Source of the DNA: Cryobacterium sp. Y50
GTDB lineage: Bacteria; Actinomycetota; Actinomycetes; Actinomycetales; Microbacteriaceae
Assembly: GCF_002929805.1 (NCBI RefSeq)
Contig: NZ_PJJM01000087.1
Location: 1 to 64,000 of the forward strand
DNA length: 64,000 bases
Direction: 5' to 3'
Of this stretch, positions 44,388 through 53,290 are shown piece by piece. The translations under genes and the position numbers were made by a program. The notes below the pieces were generated by a model that had not been told where the DNA came from, made no database searches, and saw only the letters and a program-made list of their open reading frames with translations. Position 1 is the stretch's first letter; each line of letters begins with the position of its first letter.

Positions 44388-45568
44388 GTATCGCAATCGT
44401 CTCAATCGGTCGAAGCCACACTGGTGATCTCGCCGGAACTCCATTGGCCGGGGATGCCATTGTCTGCGATGCCGGGCAGATCAGTTGGATCGGCCCCAGT
44501 TCGGACGTGAACCGCGACGAACATGAAACGATCGTGGACGCGCGCGGTGCCGGCGTCGTCCCTGGTCTCATCGACTCGCACGTCCACACAACCTTCGGCG
44601 ACTTCACTCCACGGCAGCAAACGGTCGGATTCCTGGAAAGTTACACACACGGAGGAGTCACGCGCGCGTTGAGCGCAAGCGAGGTACATGTCCCAGGTCG
44701 GCCAACCGATCCTGAAGGAGTTAAGGCTCTCGCCATCGCGGCGCAACGCTCTTTTGAGCACTTCCACCCGGGTGGGATGACAGTCCATGCCGGCTCAGTG
44801 ATCTTGGAGCCGGGTTTGACAGCTGAGGACTTTCGCTTCCTACGAGAACAAGGTGTCTGGCTTGCGAAAGGCGGTTTCGGAGCGTTTTCATCACCGATGG
44901 GCTATGTACCGCTCGTTCGCGATGCACGTGCCGCTGGCATCGTCGTCACGATGCACACCGGCGGCGGATCGATTCCGGGAACGCTCGAGCGCATTGACGC
45001 GGATGCGCTCTTAGCCATGAACCCTAACGTGTCCTTCCACGCCAACGGAGGGCCAACGGCGATGTCCAAGGAAGATAACAAACGACTCGTCGTCGAGGGT
45101 GGCGACATCGCACTTCAGCTCGTGATGGCAGGGAACTTGCGTTCGTCGTTGGATATCTGTCGGCTCGCTCGCGATCACGATCAGGAGGCCCGCCTCCTGA
45201 TCGCCAGCGACACTCCGACCGGCACCGGAGTCGTGCCGCTCGCCCTCTTGCACCTCATGGCCGAGCTCGTGTCACTCGGGGGTTTGAAATGGCAACAGGC
45301 AATCGCTGCGACCACGGGCAATGTAGGGACGGTGTACGGTCTCGATGCTGGGCGTCTTGAGGTCGGACGTCCCGCTGATTTGCTCGTCGTGGATGCCCCT
45401 CTCGGATCGGCCGGCGAGGACTGGGTTGGCGCCCTCGAGGCTGGCGACGTGCCGGGGATCTCGGCTGCCATCATTGGGGGAGTCCTGCGTTACACGAGGA
45501 GCCGCAATACTCCGACCGCCCGTCGACAGGTGCTTGTAAACGGCCTCGAAGCACCTACAGGTCATTGA
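44384..45568 (+). CDS. Enamidase-like metal-dependent amidohydrolase
   Basis: A 394-aa TIM-barrel amidohydrolase. Metal ligands are visible: H66 and H68 (DSHVHTTFGD), a metal-binding candidate K162, H191 (VVTMHTGGGSIPG), H219 (VSFHANGGPTAM) and D276 (IASDTPTGTG). These blocks, and PLGSAGEDWVGALEAGDVPG near the end, closely follow what I recall of enamidase from Eubacterium barkeri, which opens the cyclic enamide 6-oxotetrahydronicotinate in nicotinate fermentation. Hydrolysis of a cyclic enamide or lactam is thus the best guess. It is coupled to the ferredoxin reductase gene by ATGA. Confidence 0.8.
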   Translation: MSIAIVSIGRSHTGDLAGTPLAGDAIVCDAGQISWIGPSSDVNRDEHETIVDARGAGVVPGLIDSHVHTTFGDFTPRQQTVGFLESYTHGGVTRALSASEVHVPGRPTDPEGVKALAIAAQRSFEHFHPGGMTVHAGSVILEPGLTAEDFRFLREQGVWLAKGGFGAFSSPMGYVPLVRDARAAGIVVTMHTGGGSIPGTLERIDADALLAMNPNVSFHANGGPTAMSKEDNKRLVVEGGDIALQLVMAGNLRSSLDICRLARDHDQEARLLIASDTPTGTGVVPLALLHLMAELVSLGGLKWQQAIAATTGNVGTVYGLDAGRLEVGRPADLLVVDAPLGSAGEDWVGALEAGDVPGISAAIIGGVLRYTRSRNTPTARRQVLVNGLEAPTGH

Positions 45569-45586
45569 ATCACCAATCGTTCAACC

Positions 45587-45614
45587 TTGCATACTGTATA
45601 CTGTTGTCTATAAT
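45587..45614 (+). promoter_or_regulatory. Promoter with GntR-type operator (site 2) for the 45.6-53.0 kb operon
   Basis: TTGCAT (45587-45592), a 16-bp spacer and a consensus TATAAT (45609-45614). TGCATACTGTATACTGT (45588-45604) fills the -35 and spacer; its reverse complement contains the shared core ACAGTATACAGTATGCA. A strong core promoter occluded by an operator fits inducible expression. Confidence 0.65.
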
Positions 45615-45638
45615 TCACTGAAAGTAGGGAATGCCGTC

Positions 45639-46214
45639 GTGAGTAAACCTGAAGTCCGCAACTGGGTCACCGTCGTCCAGGAGATCAACACAGACGGAGG
45701 CCCAAAGGTAGAGGAGCCGCTTGTGAAAGCTGCGGTTGCAGCCGTGATCTCAAATCCGTACGCGGGGGGCTACGCCGAGAACCTCGATGACCTCATCGAT
45801 TTCAGCGTCGAACTCTCCCGGGAACTTGTCGCCCGCTGCCTCGCGGCACTTGGTGGTCGAACCGCGGAGAGCTGTGGCAAGGGAGCAATTGTCGGCACAT
45901 CCGGAGAGCAAGAACACGGGGTCGCCTGCCTCACAACACCATTCGGTGATGCAATGCGCGAGGGTATCGGCGGCACCGGCTGGGTCACCTCGACCACAAA
46001 AGTCGGCGCCGCCGGATCAACTCTCGACGTGCCGCTCGCGTATAAGAAGGCGCTGTTCGTACGCGAGTTCTACGACACCATCTCGGTGACGCTCTCTGGA
46101 GGCCCGCGCCCCGACGAGATCGCCGTCATCGCCGCACTCGCGACGCGCGGCCGGGTCCACAGTCGTGTGGGCGGCCTCGCCAAGGCGGATGCGATTGGGG
46201 ATGGTCTCCGATGA
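45639..46214 (+). CDS. DUF1185 ('amino acid synthesis') family protein
   Basis: A 191-aa protein. The motif pattern VVQEINTDGGPKVEEPLVKA, then AAVISNPYAGGYAENLDDLI, YGKGAIVG-like SCGKGAIVGTSGEQEHG and DVPLAYKKALFVREFYDTIS matches PF06684. Despite the name its reaction is not established; members occur in catabolic clusters for N-compounds. GTG start 45639 has GTAGGGA upstream; an ATG 8 bp earlier stops at once. First gene of the seven-gene operon, overlapping the next by ATGA. Confidence 0.78.
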   Translation: MSKPEVRNWVTVVQEINTDGGPKVEEPLVKAAVAAVISNPYAGGYAENLDDLIDFSVELSRELVARCLAALGGRTAESCGKGAIVGTSGEQEHGVACLTTPFGDAMREGIGGTGWVTSTTKVGAAGSTLDVPLAYKKALFVREFYDTISVTLSGGPRPDEIAVIAALATRGRVHSRVGGLAKADAIGDGLR

Positions 46215-46876
46215 CCGCTGGCATGTTGTTCTCTCAGATGCATCCGCCCGTGGGGGAAGAGAGCGACTTCCGCGACTGGTACGAGTCGGAGCACATCCCG
46301 GTCCGATTGGATGTCCCTGGTTTCGCGAACGCGGTGAGGTACGAGCAGCATGGAGACGGCCCACGGTATCTCGCTGTCTACTTTCTGGATGACATGGCCG
46401 CCCTCGATACAGCCGAGTACGGCCGCATCAAGCAAGAGCCCAGTGCACGTACTGCTCATATGCTCGAGAATGTCACCGGGTTCACCCGGTACACGGCCGA
46501 CCTCATCTCAGATACGGGCGAGACCGATCCTCGTGCTGCAGGAGTTCTCTTCGTCGTCGCATTCGAAGTCCCCGTGTCCGAGGAGGGCGACTTCGAAGCC
46601 TGGTACCAGGGTGAGCACGTCCCTTTACTAATGAAAGTTCCTGGTTGGCAACGAATCCGTCGCTACAAGACACGACCCGGTGCAGAGGGGCGTCCTTGGA
46701 CCCACTTCGCGCTGCACGAGATCCAAGACCTCGCCACGCTGGATGCGCCCGAGCGCGCCGCTGCACGAGACACGCCGTTGCGTGACGAACTCGCAAGCCG
46801 TCCGTGGTTCGACAGCGGGCGCTGGAACTATTTCCCAATTCACTACGCATTCTCGACCTCCAAGGAGCACAGCTAA
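46211..46876 (+). CDS. Tandem EthD-like/dimeric alpha-beta barrel protein
   Basis: A 221-aa protein with two similar halves. Each begins with a strand, then an acidic segment and a conserved WYxxEH: DFRDWYESEHIPVRLDVPGF at about 18-38 and DFEAWYQGEHVPLLMKVPGW at about 120-140. This is the EthD/DABB fold, found in decarboxylases, isomerases, monooxygenases and accessory proteins; the His of each EHxP may be catalytic. The duplicated form would make a pseudo-dimeric barrel in one chain. Function unknown; coupled by overlaps with DUF1185 and the DapA-like gene. Confidence 0.75.
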   Translation: MTAGMLFSQMHPPVGEESDFRDWYESEHIPVRLDVPGFANAVRYEQHGDGPRYLAVYFLDDMAALDTAEYGRIKQEPSARTAHMLENVTGFTRYTADLISDTGETDPRAAGVLFVVAFEVPVSEEGDFEAWYQGEHVPLLMKVPGWQRIRRYKTRPGAEGRPWTHFALHEIQDLATLDAPERAAARDTPLRDELASRPWFDSGRWNYFPIHYAFSTSKEHS

Positions 46877-47889
46877 TGGCCCTTCCCTATTCTCGCGCCG
46901 AAGCAAAAGACCGCGCTCGATCGGAATGGCGAGGAGGCTGTAATGTCACCTTGCCGTCCTTTAATGCCGACTTCTCCGGATTGAATGAGGCGGGCATCCG
47001 CCACGACATTCGCCGTGGTGCCGAGCTCGGATTTTGGGGCACACTCGTCGCTTCTGAGAGCGGCACCACTTTCGCGGAGTACAAGCGTTTCTTAGAGATC
47101 GCGGTCGATGAAGCGCCAGCCGGCTTCAAGATCGTCGCACACCTCAGTTTCGACACGGTCGAGCAGGCGATAGAGGCTGCACAGCTCGCGGAGGCCCTCG
47201 GTGCTGAGGCGGGTCTGCTTTCGTACCCGCAATCCTTCCGGCCCAAGTCCTCGGCCGACATTGTGGAACACACCCGCCATGTGACCGACAACACAGATCT
47301 GGCAATGATTCTCTTCGCGACGAGCGCTTGGGGATTCAAGCCGTTGCACACGGCCGGCTTCCCGCTCGACGCACTCAAAGAAATGGTGCAAATCGACACA
47401 GCCGTCGCGCTGAAGTATGAAGGTGGCGGTTCCGCCGTAATGTCGGCATTGACCCAAGTACATGAGCTGTGCAGTCCTTATGTGATCGTCGAGAACCCCA
47501 TGGAGCAGCAGATTCCCGTGCAGGCGCGCGAATTCGGTACGCGCTGGTGGGGTACGAGCGCCTACGAGTCGTTCGGAGACCGGGTACCGCGGGTCATGGC
47601 GGCCTTGGCAGAGGACCGATTCGACGACGCGATGGATATCTTCTGGAGCTACAACGCGGCGCGCGAGGCCAAGGGCGCGTTCCACGCTTCATTCGCCGGG
47701 GCCAACCTCATTCACCGCAACGGGTGGAAGTACCTCGGTTGGCTCAATGGCTTCAACGGCGGACTTGTGCGGATGCCCCACATGCGTCTCGCACCCGGAC
47801 AGATGAAGTCCCTTCGAGCTGGCCTTGCTGCCTCGGGGTTCGACCTCCCAGCGAACGACGATGACTTCTATACCGGACGCGTGCAATGA
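46876..47889 (+). CDS. Dihydrodipicolinate synthase-family lyase
   Basis: A 337-aa TIM-barrel enzyme of the DapA/NanA family. The Schiff-base lysine is seen in TAVALKYEGGG; LPSFNADFSGLNEAGIRHDI and LGFWGTLVASESGT occupy the substrate-loop region. The usual YNxP tyrosine segment is replaced by FATSAWGFKP, so it is a divergent member. TAATG overlap and AAGGAG upstream set the start. In this pathway it may cleave or form a C-C bond next to a keto acid, for example after extradiol ring opening; hydratase-aldolase activity on an aromatic side chain is also known in the superfamily. Confidence 0.78.
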   Translation: MALPYSRAEAKDRARSEWRGGCNVTLPSFNADFSGLNEAGIRHDIRRGAELGFWGTLVASESGTTFAEYKRFLEIAVDEAPAGFKIVAHLSFDTVEQAIEAAQLAEALGAEAGLLSYPQSFRPKSSADIVEHTRHVTDNTDLAMILFATSAWGFKPLHTAGFPLDALKEMVQIDTAVALKYEGGGSAVMSALTQVHELCSPYVIVENPMEQQIPVQAREFGTRWWGTSAYESFGDRVPRVMAALAEDRFDDAMDIFWSYNAAREAKGAFHASFAGANLIHRNGWKYLGWLNGFNGGLVRMPHMRLAPGQMKSLRAGLAASGFDLPANDDDFYTGRVQ

Positions 47890-48860
47890 CTTTATTCTTG
47901 AGCAGTGACGACGTTCGTTTGCTCTGCTCCCAAGATGTCGCGGCACGAGCCGCACGCACGGTGCTCGATGCCCAGGCATCGGGCCACTATCGGCTGCCTC
48001 ACCGCTACGACATCGATCTTCCCAACGGTTTCTTCCGGATGATGCCCGCCGCCGTCGGGGATTACGTCGGCGTCAAGATCATGACTCTTGCACGCGGCGT
48101 CGGCAATCGATACCTTCTCGCACTCTATTCACAGCAGACCGGTGAGTTGATTGCCTTGGTCGACGCCGCTGAGGTGACGCAACTCCGAACCGCGGCCACC
48201 ACTGCGGTCGCCGCAGGTCTCCTCCACCCAAACGGTGCCTCACATGTAGGCCTCATCGGGACGGGGTTCGAGGCGGCCGGCCACCTCAGGGCTTTAGCCC
48301 ACTGCTGGCCGCTCGAATCGGTGACCGTATACAGCCGTTCACCGGAGCACCGTGATGAGTTCGCTGATCGAATGAGCGCGGAACTTGGGATAACGGTTAA
48401 ACCGGCTGCCGATCCGGCGGGCGTGATCATGACGAGTGAAGTCTCGATGCTCTGCACGAAGTCGAAAGAGCCCGTGATTGAGGGCATGAAATTCGCGCGA
48501 GGAGCAACCGTCCTTTCGATTGGCTCCACCCGTCCCGACCTTCGAGAACTCGACATCGCGACATTTGCTCGCTCCGCCGCACTCCTCGTTGACGATCCCG
48601 AACAGGTCATCGCGGAGTCCGGCGACGTGGCTGCTGCGATCGCCGCCGGTGTACTGGATCGAGACAGGATCTTCGCCATGAGCGAGTGGTCGGGTGCCAC
48701 CATCGACAGTGATCGTGACCTGCTGACATTCAAATCCGTCGGTACCGCGATCCAGGACCTCGTGCTAGCCGCGGAGCTCGTCGCCAGTGCGCGCGAGAGC
48801 GGGGTGGGACGGGAGCTCGGCGAACTGGCGAGTCTCAAACGGGTGCCCTCCCTTGCCTAA
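47886..48860 (+). CDS. Ornithine cyclodeaminase/mu-crystallin (ketimine reductase) family protein
   Basis: A 324-aa NAD(P)-dependent enzyme. GNRYLLALYSQQTGELIALV, then AEVTQLRTAATTAVAAGLL and the Rossmann GLIGTGFEAAGHLRAL are standard for PF02423. Family members deaminate ornithine, or reduce cyclic ketimines such as piperideine-2-carboxylate. In an operon with an enamidase homologue, reduction of a cyclic imine formed from an N-heterocycle is a reasonable hypothesis; alanine-dehydrogenase-type activity is an alternative. It overlaps the upstream gene by ATGA. Confidence 0.85.
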   Translation: MTLFLSSDDVRLLCSQDVAARAARTVLDAQASGHYRLPHRYDIDLPNGFFRMMPAAVGDYVGVKIMTLARGVGNRYLLALYSQQTGELIALVDAAEVTQLRTAATTAVAAGLLHPNGASHVGLIGTGFEAAGHLRALAHCWPLESVTVYSRSPEHRDEFADRMSAELGITVKPAADPAGVIMTSEVSMLCTKSKEPVIEGMKFARGATVLSIGSTRPDLRELDIATFARSAALLVDDPEQVIAESGDVAAAIAAGVLDRDRIFAMSEWSGATIDSDRDLLTFKSVGTAIQDLVLAAELVASARESGVGRELGELASLKRVPSLA

Positions 48861-48893
48861 GTCGGCCACAACCAACGAAGTTGAGGAGATATT

Positions 48894-49742
48894 TTGACCG
48901 AGTTTGCATATCGTCCTGTCCTGACGCGTGTCGTTGTCGGGGTCCCTGACCCCGACAAGACAGTCGCGTTCTTGACGGATGGCTTTGATTTTAGAGTCCG
49001 AACTGAGAACGGTCGCATCTTCGCGGACACCCTCGGTGACTATGGGCCGAACGGTCAAAGTGCTCTCGAAATCCGCAAGGCAGATAGTCTCCAATTCCTG
49101 AATGTGGTCTTCACTCTGACCGAGGACTTCGACGCTGATACCTTGGTCAAGAACTTGGGCGGAACGCGAACGGAGACCGGCGGAGTGCAGCTGGTCGATC
49201 CGACCGGCCTGCGGGTGGCAATTGAGCCCGCTGCCGAATTCATTATCGATAAGCCCGAAGTGTCAGCTTATCGTCCGCGTCGGCTCGGCCATGTCAATGC
49301 TCGGACACCTGACCCCGTGCTCTCGTCGGAGTTCTACCGACATGCATTCGGTATGGCTCTATCGGAGCAGATCGGGGATGACTTCTTCTTCCTGCGTACG
49401 AACACCGAGCATCACAACGTGGGACTGCGCCGCGCACCGCGCACCGACCTCCATCATCTGGGCTTCGAACTCGCTGGATGGCACGCGTACCAGCCGATCC
49501 TCGACCACCTCGATGCCGCCGGATACAAGGCGGAATACGGCCCCGGCAAACATCGGCCAGGCACCAGCTACTTCACTTACGTCCGCGACCCCTCATCGGG
49601 TCTTCGGTTCGAACTTTTCGCCGACATGGCGCACATCAGGACCGGCTGGGAGACCGAGCCGATTCGTTGGCAAGGCGGAGACCGAATGACGAAGACGATC
49701 AACATCTGGGGCCCGACGCCGCCCGAGAGCTTCCTCGAATGA
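48894..49742 (+). CDS. Extradiol ring-cleavage dioxygenase (VOC superfamily, type I)
   Basis: A 282-aa two-domain VOC protein. The Fe(II) triad is intact in the C-terminal domain: H133 (RRLGHVNAR), H188 (LHHLGFEL) and E240 (LRFELFAD). The second-shell residues in TEHHNVGL and GKHRPGTSYFTYVRDPSSG also fit catechol 2,3-dioxygenase/BphC. TTG start follows GAGGAG by 5 bp. It should cleave a catechol-like or dihydroxy-heterocyclic ring next to the two hydroxyls, using the diol produced by the Rieske oxygenase and SDR encoded at 59.3-62.2 kb. Confidence 0.9.
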   Translation: MTEFAYRPVLTRVVVGVPDPDKTVAFLTDGFDFRVRTENGRIFADTLGDYGPNGQSALEIRKADSLQFLNVVFTLTEDFDADTLVKNLGGTRTETGGVQLVDPTGLRVAIEPAAEFIIDKPEVSAYRPRRLGHVNARTPDPVLSSEFYRHAFGMALSEQIGDDFFFLRTNTEHHNVGLRRAPRTDLHHLGFELAGWHAYQPILDHLDAAGYKAEYGPGKHRPGTSYFTYVRDPSSGLRFELFADMAHIRTGWETEPIRWQGGDRMTKTINIWGPTPPESFLE

Positions 49743-49758
49743 CAGCAGGTGGCGCGAT

Positions 49759-51441
49759 ATGACAACACGGTATGGTTCCAGCGTCATCGTTGATCTGATG
49801 AGGCAGGCGGGTATTCGCCACGTCGCCTTCAACCCAGGTGCCTCATTTCGCGGCATCCATGATTCCCTCATTCACGAACCCGACGCACCTGAACTCATCC
49901 TGTGCCTTCATGAAGCAATCGCGGTCGGCGTGGCACAGGGATACGTCAAGGCACTCGGTGAGCCGATGGGCGTTCTCCTGCACGACGTAGTCGGATTGCA
50001 GAACGCTGCGATGTCGATTTACAACGCCTGGCGAGACCGCGCCCCGATGCTCCTTTTCGGAGGAACAGGACCGAAGTCCCTGCGGACCCGGCGCCCGTGG
50101 ATCGATTGGATCCATACGGCATCCGTTCAAGGTAGCGCGGTCCGTGATTTCGTCGTATGGGACAACGAGCCGCACGACCTGTATTCGGTGCCTGACAGTT
50201 TCGTGCGCGGGCTGCGCGCGGCCACCAGCACGCCCGGCGGGCCGGTATATCTCTGCTACGACGTCGATCTACAGGAAAACTTAGTCCCGGCAGATTTCGT
50301 CGATCCCATGATCTCCGAATTCGACACTCCCGCTCCGCCGGCTGCCGCCAGAGACACGGTTCGGCACATCGCAGCGCTGATGCGCGAAGCAAAATTTCCC
50401 ATCATCCTCGCGGGATTTGCAGGCGAGAGCGATGAAAACTTCGCTGCCCTAGCAGCCCTAGCGGACGCGCTCGGCGCAGCCGTGATCGACACCGGCGTGC
50501 GGCACGCATTCTCGACGACACACCCTCTCTGCGCGACCGGAATGCCTGAAATGCTTGAGAGAGCAGACTTGGTGCTCGCCCTTGATGTCGACAATCTCCC
50601 GGTGTCCCTTCAGCAGACGTCGGCGACCGTTATCAATGTAACGCTGAGCGGGATGCGATTGCGCGGGTGGGCGCAGGATTACCAACTGCTCGTCCGCGGT
50701 GAAACCGTCGCTGCATCCGCAGACAGCGTTATCGCGGCGCTGCTAGCCGAGCTGCGGGCGGAGCCGGTCTCGACCGCGATCCTCACACATCGCACTAAAA
50801 ACGTGGCAGCAATGGTAAGTGACACCCGTGCGGACTGGCGTTCGAGCGCTGCAACCAGCACTCGAGAGGGCCTCGTACCGCTTGACCGCTTGCTCTACGA
50901 GGTTGGGGAAGCACTCCGCTCCGACCGCTACGTGCTCGCCAACGGAACGAATCAACGGCTGGAGCACCGCACCTGGCGTCTGGACCAACCCCGGCAATAT
51001 CTCGGCTGGCACAGCGGCGGTGGCCTCGGCTACGGCGTACCCGCGACGATCGGCGCGTCCATTGCGCTCGGACCGGAGACAATCGCCGTTGACATCCAGG
51101 CAGACGGCGATCTCCTCTTCTTGCCATCCGCCCTCTGGACCGCCGCCAAATACAGCACCCCGACCTTAATTGTGGTGAATAACAACCGGCAATATGGCAA
51201 CACAGTCGAACACGCGACACGGATCGGGGCCAACCGAGATCGTGTTCCCACAAAACGTTGTGTCGGCGCAGGGTTGAGCGAGCCAGCGGTCGATCTGCGA
51301 GCGATGGCTGCGTCATTTGGAGTCTGGGCCTCCGGGCCAATCTCCGACGTCGCACACCTCCGACAAGAACTCGAAGCAGCATTGCGAATCGTCCGCAGCG
51401 GCAAGCCGGCGCTCCTGGACGTGCTCACCCCCGGCTTCTAG
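49759..51441 (+). CDS. Thiamine diphosphate-dependent enzyme (acetolactate synthase/decarboxylase family)
   Basis: A 560-aa ThDP enzyme. The activating glutamate is E52 (LCLHEAIAVGVAQGY); the ThDP/Mg motif is QADGDLLFLPSALW followed by PTLIVVNNNRQYG. The central domain has LAGFAGESDEN. It lacks the strict GDG triplet (ADGD here). Decarboxylation or carboligation of a 2-oxo acid is expected, producing an aldehyde that the next gene's dehydrogenase would oxidise, a benzoylformate decarboxylase-like pairing. The ATG follows a weak ribosome site 17 bp after the dioxygenase gene. Confidence 0.87.
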   Translation: MTTRYGSSVIVDLMRQAGIRHVAFNPGASFRGIHDSLIHEPDAPELILCLHEAIAVGVAQGYVKALGEPMGVLLHDVVGLQNAAMSIYNAWRDRAPMLLFGGTGPKSLRTRRPWIDWIHTASVQGSAVRDFVVWDNEPHDLYSVPDSFVRGLRAATSTPGGPVYLCYDVDLQENLVPADFVDPMISEFDTPAPPAAARDTVRHIAALMREAKFPIILAGFAGESDENFAALAALADALGAAVIDTGVRHAFSTTHPLCATGMPEMLERADLVLALDVDNLPVSLQQTSATVINVTLSGMRLRGWAQDYQLLVRGETVAASADSVIAALLAELRAEPVSTAILTHRTKNVAAMVSDTRADWRSSAATSTREGLVPLDRLLYEVGEALRSDRYVLANGTNQRLEHRTWRLDQPRQYLGWHSGGGLGYGVPATIGASIALGPETIAVDIQADGDLLFLPSALWTAAKYSTPTLIVVNNNRQYGNTVEHATRIGANRDRVPTKRCVGAGLSEPAVDLRAMAASFGVWASGPISDVAHLRQELEAALRIVRSGKPALLDVLTPGF

Positions 51442-51481
51442 TCCACACGATAAACGCCACCTGTTCGAAGGAGACAACACC

Positions 51482-53002
51482 ATGGACATCATCCCGGACC
51501 CCGTCAAACAGTATGTCGACGGCCGCCGCTTTCGCATGCTCATCGACGGCGCACTCGTAGAGTCGCAGAGCGGGCAACGAGTCATCACCGTCAACCCCAA
51601 CACTGGCGAGGACCTGGCCGAAGTGCCCGAGGGCGGTGCTGAAGACGTGCAGCGCGCCGTCTCGGCCGCACGCGCTGCTCAGCCTGCATGGGACGCCCTC
51701 GGGGTGGCAGGGCGCAGTAAAGCGTTCAAGCGCTTCGCCCAACTCGTCGCGGAACACCGCGAGGATCTCGCCATGCTCGACGCGATCGATTGCGGTAACC
51801 CAGTGCAACAGATGCGACTCGACGTCGATCTCGCGCTCAACTACGTCGCGGGCTGGCCGCCACTCGCCGCCGCTATGAACGGTCAAGTCATCCCTGCAAG
51901 CCCCGGCAACCTCCACTACACGGCCAGCAAACCCTATGGCGTAGTCGGTAGGATTACCGCCTACAACCACCCCGCGATGTTCGCGATCACCCGACCGCTG
52001 CCCTCACTGATAACGGGAAACACCCTCGTCATGAAGCCGGCGCCGCAGGCCTCGCTCTCCGCGTTGCTCCTGGCCGAGCTGTACAACGAGGCCTTTCCAC
52101 CAGGAGTTGTCAACATCGTGACCGGCGGAGCCGAGGTCGGCGACTCGTTAGTCACCGACCCGAGAGTCAAAAGACTCGCCTTCACTGGCAGCGTAGGCAC
52201 AGGTCTCACCATCCAGCGCCGCGCGGCCGAATCTGGTCACGTCAAATACGTGACGCTGGAGCTCGGCGGCAAGAACGCTATGGTGATCATGCCCGACGCC
52301 GATGTCGACGAGGCAGTCGAGGGCGCGATCTTCGGCATGAATTTCAATGTCTCTCAGGGACAGTCCTGCGGCTCGAATTCCAGAGTCTTGGTGCATAGCA
52401 CCCTGTACGACGAGTTCACGTCCAAGCTTGCAGCCCGCGTCAGCGAATACCACGTTGGGGCGGCTTATGACGAAACTAACGATATGGGACCGCTGGTCAG
52501 CCGCCAGCACTACGAACGGGTACAGAGCTACATCGATAGCGGCTTACAGGAGGGTGCCGAACTCCTCACGGGCGGAGAACGACCCGACGGCGCTCCCGAC
52601 GGCGGTTTCTATCTGCGCCCTACCATGTTCGGTAGCGTGCGAAAGGACATGCGCATCGCCAGCGAAGAGATCTTCGGCCCGGTGATCGCCGTCATGCGAT
52701 TCGACGGATATGAGGAAATGCTCGACCTCGCCAACGGCACTGACCTTGGCCTCACAGCCTCGGTGTGGACCCGAGACCTCTCCCTCGCGCACCGCACCGC
52801 TGATCGGCTCGACGCCGGATACGTGTGGATCAACGACTCGTCCCGCCACTACTTCGGCACACCCTTCGGCGGTACTCGGAACAGCGGCATCGGCCGAGAA
52901 GAGTCCGCTGATGAACTCCTTTCCTTCCTGGAATCCAAGGTCGTACACACCCGGCTTAGTGACCCCGGTGTCGCCTTCGAACGGCTGATAGCCAAGCGCT
53001 GA
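51482..53002 (+). CDS. Aldehyde dehydrogenase family protein
   Basis: A 506-aa ALDH. The general base is in TLELGGKNAMVI, the nucleophile in SQGQSCGSNSRVLV, and EEIFGPVIAVMRF and GIGREESADELLSF are standard. The cofactor-loop motif WNFP is changed to YNHP (GRITAYNHPAMFAITRPL), seen in a minority of subfamilies. GAAGGAG precedes ATG 51482. As the last gene of the operon it likely oxidises the aldehyde made by the ThDP enzyme. Start inside the long open frame is clear from the ribosome site. Confidence 0.88.
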   Translation: MDIIPDPVKQYVDGRRFRMLIDGALVESQSGQRVITVNPNTGEDLAEVPEGGAEDVQRAVSAARAAQPAWDALGVAGRSKAFKRFAQLVAEHREDLAMLDAIDCGNPVQQMRLDVDLALNYVAGWPPLAAAMNGQVIPASPGNLHYTASKPYGVVGRITAYNHPAMFAITRPLPSLITGNTLVMKPAPQASLSALLLAELYNEAFPPGVVNIVTGGAEVGDSLVTDPRVKRLAFTGSVGTGLTIQRRAAESGHVKYVTLELGGKNAMVIMPDADVDEAVEGAIFGMNFNVSQGQSCGSNSRVLVHSTLYDEFTSKLAARVSEYHVGAAYDETNDMGPLVSRQHYERVQSYIDSGLQEGAELLTGGERPDGAPDGGFYLRPTMFGSVRKDMRIASEEIFGPVIAVMRFDGYEEMLDLANGTDLGLTASVWTRDLSLAHRTADRLDAGYVWINDSSRHYFGTPFGGTRNSGIGREESADELLSFLESKVVHTRLSDPGVAFERLIAKR

Positions 53003-53105
53003 CGCCCGAAGACGCCGCATCGATATATAGATACACATCCCGCCGGCATTCCAACCGATTGAGTCCTGCGGCGTGTGTAGTTCCTGTTGACGCCGATGTA
53101 TCACC

Positions 53106-53142
53106 GGTTGGCGGCCCCGTGCAAAACGGAGGGCCGCCAACC
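53106..53142. terminator. Bidirectional hairpin between convergent aldehyde dehydrogenase operons
   Basis: GGTTGGCGGCCC (53106-53117) and GGGCCGCCAACC (53131-53142) form a perfect 12-bp stem with a 13-nt loop. It lies in the 288-bp gap where the plus-strand operon (ending 53002) meets the minus-strand operon (ending 53291). Confidence 0.75.
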
Positions 53143-53290
53143 TTCCTGAGCAGTTCAGTTGCCATCAGTCACCCTCCCACCGGAGCCATCGCCTGCGGCA
53201 CGACCAGCGAAGTCCCCGCCTTCTCCGACGGTCTGGAGCTCAGCACGCGCCTAACCGGTAATCTGCTGGCAAGCGGGCAAAGACGTGAGG

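Noticed and set aside
53003-53290. Small gene between the convergent aldehyde dehydrogenases
   Set aside because: The open frames here lack ribosome sites and the region contains a strong terminator hairpin.
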